Below are positions 5,292-8,285 of a stretch of 8,285 nucleotides of DNA, one piece after another. The stretch comes from JAGLQA01 sp023135565. GTDB lineage: Bacteria > Acidobacteriota > Aminicenantia > UBA2199. A model generated the notes under the pieces. That model saw nothing but the letters and a program-made list of their open reading frames with translations, did no database searches and was not told where the DNA came from. A program made the position numbers and the translations under genes. The DNA lies in NCBI GenBank assembly GCA_030639305.1, contig DAOWCY010000270.1, forward strand, positions 1 to 8,285, given 5' to 3'. Position 1 is the stretch's first letter. Every line of letters starts with the position of its first letter.

Positions 5292-8075
5292 CTAAGAGCT
5301 GCGTCCGGCTAAAAGCTTCTCTAAGTGCGCTTCGTCTTCGGCGGTGGGGATGCCCATGGCTTTATTGGTGGCAATGGCCTTTTGCCACAGGGCGATTTTT
5401 TTAGCCCCGTCGCCCCGGTCGCCCCAAATGATCCCCTGGTTCCACCAGCAGATAGACAGCCCGGCGCGGTCGCCCAACTGGTCGCAGATTTTCTCCTGCT
5501 CTTTGTAAAGTCTCATTGCGTCTTCGAGTTCGCCCTTTTTATATAAGATACTTCCCTGGTTGCCATAACAGCGAGACAGCCCGGCTCGGTCGCCAAATTC
5601 TTCGCAGATTTTCTCCTCTTTATTGTGCAGGGCCATGGCGTCCTCTAATTGACCCCAATCTCTGAGGATCAGCGCCTGGTTGCCGTAACATGCAGACAGC
5701 TTGGCGCGGTCGCCCAATTCTTCCCAGGTTCTCTCCTGTTTTTTATAAAGTCTCATTGCGTTTTCGAGTTCGCCTTTTTGATATAAGATACTTCCCTGGT
5801 TGTTGTAACAGGCCGCCAGCCCGGCGCGGTCGCCCAACTCGTTTTTGATTTTTTCATCTTTTTTGTACATCACCATGGCCTCGTCTAATTTGCCCTGGGT
5901 TCTTAGCACCCCCCCACGGTGAGCATAGGCGGTCCTTAACGCCCAACGGTCATTTGGGAAGAGCTTTTCTACCGCTTCACTCAGGCGCAGGTAAAAATCG
6001 GAGTAACCGCGATAGGCGCAGAAATAGTATAACCGGTACATCCATTTGATCAATATTTTGTTTTTTTGTTCTACTGCCAACGAAAAAGCTTCTTCCAACT
6101 GGGGCATCAAATCATCCTTGCGGCTGAAATGAACCTCCTCGGCGGTGAAGATTTCATGCACAAGGCTAACAAACTCCGGGCCATTGGGAAAGTCGAAACG
6201 GCGCTGCGCCAACTCGCGCACCAACTGGTGCAGCTCGTAAAAACGGGAATCCCCCTCCTGCCTCCTTTCACACCAGGAAAACCTGTACAACCGCTCGAAA
6301 CGGTCGCCAACATCTTTGTCCCCGCTCAACCGGCGCAGGAAATCCAGGGGCGCGGGGCCGGGGGCGCAAACCGAAAGATACTGCAGCGCTTCCAGCAAAT
6401 CCTGGTGGAGCAGCGGCGACGATAGGTCGAAAACCGCTTCCACAGCCCTTTCATCGCTGTCGTCCTCTAAAGCTCCCCGGCGCAGCACATCCAGGCGGTC
6501 CTCTTTTTGCAGCTTCTCTAAAAGCACGGAGGCGGGGTAGTTGGGGCCGAAGAGCATCAGCGTAATCGCCTGGCGCAGGGCTATGGGCAAAAAACCCACA
6601 TTACACGCAATCTGGAGATAGGCGTCTTGCTCACAGGAATTGTATTCATCGGCCAACATGCGCCGGAATAAGTCTAAAGCTTCCGCTTTGGTGAACTTCT
6701 CTAAAGCAATCTCTTCCAGGTCAAGCCCGGGACAGTTGAGGCGGATGCGCTTGTGCATCTCCCGGTCGCGGGTAGTAACAATTATAGACGCGGCGGTTTC
6801 CATGGGCAGCATAAACCGCAAATCTTTCCAATCCACGGCATTATCTAAAACCAGCAGCAAACGCCGCTCTTTCAAGAGCGCCGTAATCAGCGCCTGGGCT
6901 TCTTCCGCGTCCGCCGGTTCCTCTATAGGCTGTTTCAGCAGCCGGGCTACGTGCATGGCAAAAGAAGCGGGAGTGTGCTCGTCCGCCCGCACCGGCGGCA
7001 AAACGCCGTCGGGGAAATGTTTTCCGAAACGGCTCGCCGCTTCTAAAGCCAGGGTGGTTTTGCCTACGCCCCCGGCTCCGTCCAAATTGAACAAACGCCC
7101 GGAAATGGTCTGCACTCCGCCTTTCCCGGCGCTCAAAATTTCCTCCATGCGGCGCAGTTCTTTCTCCCGGCCTACGAAAGGATTCACCCCGGAAAGAGGC
7201 AGCGAAACCGGCTCCACCCGGCGGGCGGCGGCCAGTTTTTGCAGGACGTCTTCGATCTCCTCGAACTCATCGAACCAGACCGGCTCGATGTCAAATCCCG
7301 ACAGGCGCTTATAAATTTCCGCTTTCTCTTCTTGCCCGGCGGCCCGCTGCATGAGAGCAAAATGGGGCTGCTTATGGGGCAAGTTTTCGAGGATTTGCAG
7401 GGTGCGGTCATTCACTAATGAACAGCCGATAAAAAGAACGGGGAACCGGCAAAACGACTGCTCCAAAAAAACAGGCAGCGGAGCGGCGGGATCGAATCCC
7501 GCAGGATGGCCGTAGAGTTTTTCGTACTGTTTCGCGGTTAGCACGATGGATGTCATATCTTTGACCCCGCCGTGTACTTTGACTAAAGAATTTCCTGTGA
7601 AATCGCCAAGTATACGCTGCAATTCGTCTTTTTGGCTGCCGCGCACCACCTCTACGTTATCGCCCGGAGGCCCGGTGTTCTCGATAAATTGGTCGTAATT
7701 GGTAGTGATTTTCAAACCGGGAAAAGCTTTGTGCAGCAGGTCGAATTTTTTCGTCATGCGCTGCGGCAGTTCGATGCCGAAGCTGGTTTTAACCGCCTTT
7801 TTAAACGCGCCTTTTTCCGATTTTTGCAGCAGCCAACCGGCCATCTTCTCGAAACGGTCGTCGGCGCCGTTCTCTTTTAAGCGCCGAAAATCTTCCTCGT
7901 CCCCGGGCCGGAGGAATTTTCCCCGCAGCGAATCGAAATAGGTTTCTAAGAATTCCGCCCAGGTGGGGCAGGCGGGTTGGCTGAACCCGGCCCCGATAAA
8001 AGGAACTAAAAATTGCGCTGTTTCTAACAAGCGCTGGAGGTTATCCTCTTTGTTGTGTTCTCCGCTACTCTTCAT
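5292..8075 (-). CDS. SIR2 / NB-ARC ATPase / TPR protein, STAND (NLR-like) anti-phage type
   Basis: Three modules are visible in 927 aa. (1) A SIR2-like NADase region (about 15-290) has FIGAGFS (26-32), ITTNYD (123-128, Asn126), VKVHGG (165-170, catalytic-type His168) and IGCSLVNDRT (216-225). (2) An NB-ARC-type STAND ATPase (about 298-640) has FVGREKEL (300-307), Walker A GAGGVGKTT (333-341), Walker B LLLVLD (406-411), VTTRD (433-437), a GLPL-like GFLPIAL (494-500) and an MHD-like YELHQLV (613-619). (3) Five tandem 40-residue TPR-like units span 709-908, four of them opening with GDRA. In known SIR2-STAND defence proteins (Avs5, for example), sensing of a phage product drives assembly and NAD depletion, and that role is inferred here. 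All key residues appear intact. The ATG at 8075 lies 6 nt after a -10 box with no good ribosome site. Its sequence looks GC-richer than its neighbours. The KilA-N gene follows on the same strand. Confidence 0.85.
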   Translation of the reverse strand: MKSSGEHNKEDNLQRLLETAQFLVPFIGAGFSQPACPTWAEFLETYFDSLRGKFLRPGDEEDFRRLKENGADDRFEKMAGWLLQKSEKGAFKKAVKTSFGIELPQRMTKKFDLLHKAFPGLKITTNYDQFIENTGPPGDNVEVVRGSQKDELQRILGDFTGNSLVKVHGGVKDMTSIVLTAKQYEKLYGHPAGFDPAAPLPVFLEQSFCRFPVLFIGCSLVNDRTLQILENLPHKQPHFALMQRAAGQEEKAEIYKRLSGFDIEPVWFDEFEEIEDVLQKLAAARRVEPVSLPLSGVNPFVGREKELRRMEEILSAGKGGVQTISGRLFNLDGAGGVGKTTLALEAASRFGKHFPDGVLPPVRADEHTPASFAMHVARLLKQPIEEPADAEEAQALITALLKERRLLLVLDNAVDWKDLRFMLPMETAASIIVTTRDREMHKRIRLNCPGLDLEEIALEKFTKAEALDLFRRMLADEYNSCEQDAYLQIACNVGFLPIALRQAITLMLFGPNYPASVLLEKLQKEDRLDVLRRGALEDDSDERAVEAVFDLSSPLLHQDLLEALQYLSVCAPGPAPLDFLRRLSGDKDVGDRFERLYRFSWCERRQEGDSRFYELHQLVRELAQRRFDFPNGPEFVSLVHEIFTAEEVHFSRKDDLMPQLEEAFSLAVEQKNKILIKWMYRLYYFCAYRGYSDFYLRLSEAVEKLFPNDRWALRTAYAHRGGVLRTQGKLDEAMVMYKKDEKIKNELGDRAGLAACYNNQGSILYQKGELENAMRLYKKQERTWEELGDRAKLSACYGNQALILRDWGQLEDAMALHNKEEKICEEFGDRAGLSRCYGNQGSILYKKGELEDAMRLYKEQEKICDQLGDRAGLSICWWNQGIIWGDRGDGAKKIALWQKAIATNKAMGIPTAEDEAHLEKLLAGRSS
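5352..5951 (-). repeat. Five tandem 120-bp units encoding 40-aa TPR-like repeats
   Basis: Units at 5832-5951, 5712-5831, 5592-5711, 5472-5591 and 5352-5471 encode residues 709-748 to 869-908, at an exact 40-residue period. Units two and four are closest (29 of 40 residues). At the DNA level 5506-5562 and 5746-5802 agree at 54 of 57 positions, 240 bp apart. The last unit is the most degenerate. Confidence 0.85.
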
Positions 8076-8081
8076 GCCCTT

Positions 8082-8110
8082 AATATACAGGATTCTTTAA
8101 CATTTTACAA
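8082..8110 (-). promoter_or_regulatory. Promoter of the SIR2/NB-ARC/TPR gene, leaderless geometry
   Basis: On the minus strand, -10 TATATT (8082-8087, 5 of 6) and -35 TTGTAA (8105-8110, 4 of 6) have a 17-bp spacer. The -10 box ends 6 nt (AAGGGC) before the ATG at 8075, so the message would start at about the start codon. AAGGG is one base from the ATG, too close to act as a normal ribosome site. Spacing is identical to the promoter at 256-284. Confidence 0.55.
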
Positions 8111-8111
8111 G

Positions 8112-8126
8112 CCCCGTGGCACGGGG
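8112..8126. promoter_or_regulatory. Perfect 15-nt inverted repeat next to the -35 box
   Basis: CCCCGTG and CACGGGG flank a single central G and form a perfect 7+7 inverted repeat, 1 bp from the -35 box of the STAND gene promoter. The position suits a DNA-binding protein that controls this gene. It could also be another small palindrome of the repeat-rich stretch to its right. Confidence 0.4.
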
Positions 8127-8131
8127 AACCT

Positions 8132-8200
8132 ATGAGCCGCTTCGCGGCAGAGGACGGCGCACCCGGCCGATGAGCTGCTTCGCGGCAGGGGCAGCGGGTG
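8132..8200. repeat. Two tandem copies of a 22-nt hairpin-forming sequence
   Basis: ATGAGC(C/T)GCTTCGCGGCAG(A/G)GG occurs at 8132-8153 and 8170-8191, 38 nt apart, with 20 of 22 identical. Each forms a 5-bp stem with a TTC loop (GCCGC/GCGGC). In the second copy the C-to-T change leaves a G-U pair in RNA, so the fold is kept. A further pair of arms, CACCCG (8160-8165) and CGGGTG (8195-8200), encloses the second copy. The hairpin is the reverse-complement form of the CCGC/GAA/GCGG hairpin at 931-943. No coding gene is seen in 8111-8285. Confidence 0.6.
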
Positions 8201-8214
8201 AGTGTTTTTGATTC

Positions 8215-8282
8215 TAAATAATAAGAAGTTTTGTTCAAACTTTTTCAAAAGTTTGGCCTCCCCGGCAGGGGCCGCCGGAGGC
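8215..8282. repeat. Palindromic repeat element, copy upstream of the STAND gene
   Basis: This matches 4257-4321, with 40 of 44 identical over 8215-8258, followed by CCCCGGCAGGGG (8260-8271) and CCGCCGGAGGC. The 9-bp arms CAAACTTTT (8236-8244) and AAAAGTTTG (8247-8255) are perfect. A preceding arm at 8225-8233 could pair with the same middle arm. Relative to the other intergenic copy, one extra C and one extra G appear on opposite sides of the GGCA loop, lengthening the stem symmetrically. It is cut or ends near the window edge. Confidence 0.75.
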
Positions 8283-8285
8283 AAA

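Noticed and set aside
5266..5294. Possible terminator after the STAND gene (CTCTTAGAG followed by TTTGAGTTTTT)
   Set aside because: The stem is only 4 bp with a one-base loop and weak pairing, so a functional intrinsic terminator is not supported.
5352..5951. Regular 120-bp periodicity that could suggest a CRISPR array or satellite DNA
   Set aside because: The units are translated in one continuous frame with TPR-like residue conservation, and there are no short identical repeats with unique spacers.
6640..7314. Long plus-strand open frame opposite the NB-ARC region
   Set aside because: Its translation is a Ser/Arg/Lys-rich composition typical of the antisense of a GC-rich coding gene. The minus-strand frame holds clear SIR2 and Walker motifs, so this is a shadow.
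8195..8209. CGGGTG arm followed by a T-run, resembling a plus-strand terminator
   Set aside because: No plus-strand gene ends here; the stretch is upstream of a minus-strand gene and is better read as part of the repeat cluster.

Overview
The window is bacterial. Genes are tightly packed, one start uses a strong Shine-Dalgarno sequence in an overlapping gene pair, and sigma70-like promoter boxes are visible. I cannot place it in a phylum. A GT-C glycosyltransferase paired with a membrane-anchored sulfatase-fold enzyme, beside a KilA-N gene, a STAND defence-type gene and small palindromic repeats, suggests a free-living lineage with a periplasm or outer envelope and an accessory region. The right-hand gene (5292-8075) looks GC-richer than its neighbours, which fits separate acquisition. 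This was judged by eye and not computed.

Layout from the left. Bases 2-169 hold the C-terminal end of a protein that resembles the tail of IS200/REP-associated (Y1) transposases. Next comes a promoter whose -10 box ends 6 nt before the ATG of a 694-aa membrane glycosyltransferase (291-2375). Its stop overlaps the start of a 608-aa enzyme (2372-4198) with five membrane helices and an alkaline phosphatase/sulfatase-fold domain. The two probably form one transcription unit that decorates or builds a cell-envelope polymer or glycolipid on the outer face of the membrane. The convergent gap 4199-4356 holds an 80-nt palindromic repeat between two near-identical 26-nt direct repeats.

On the minus strand, a SIR2 / NB-ARC ATPase / TPR-repeat protein of 927 aa (5292-8075) is followed 119 nt downstream by a 271-aa KilA-N protein (4357-5172). 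The first has the architecture of anti-phage STAND (NLR-like) NADases: an N-terminal NAD-degrading effector, a central nucleotide switch and a C-terminal repeat sensor. The KilA-N protein could be a companion or simply an accessory neighbour.

The least expected signal lies across the genes. A composite palindromic repeat occurs three times: inside the glycosyltransferase gene as an in-frame insertion (931-1014), between the convergent genes (4242-4321), and upstream of the STAND gene (to 8282). Its stems are kept although the bases in them differ, which suggests a structured, possibly mobilised element. The transposase-like fragment at the left edge is a candidate mobiliser, by inference only. 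Also notable is that the glycosyltransferase and STAND genes share the same leaderless-type promoter geometry, with a 17-bp spacer and exactly 6 nt between -10 box and ATG.
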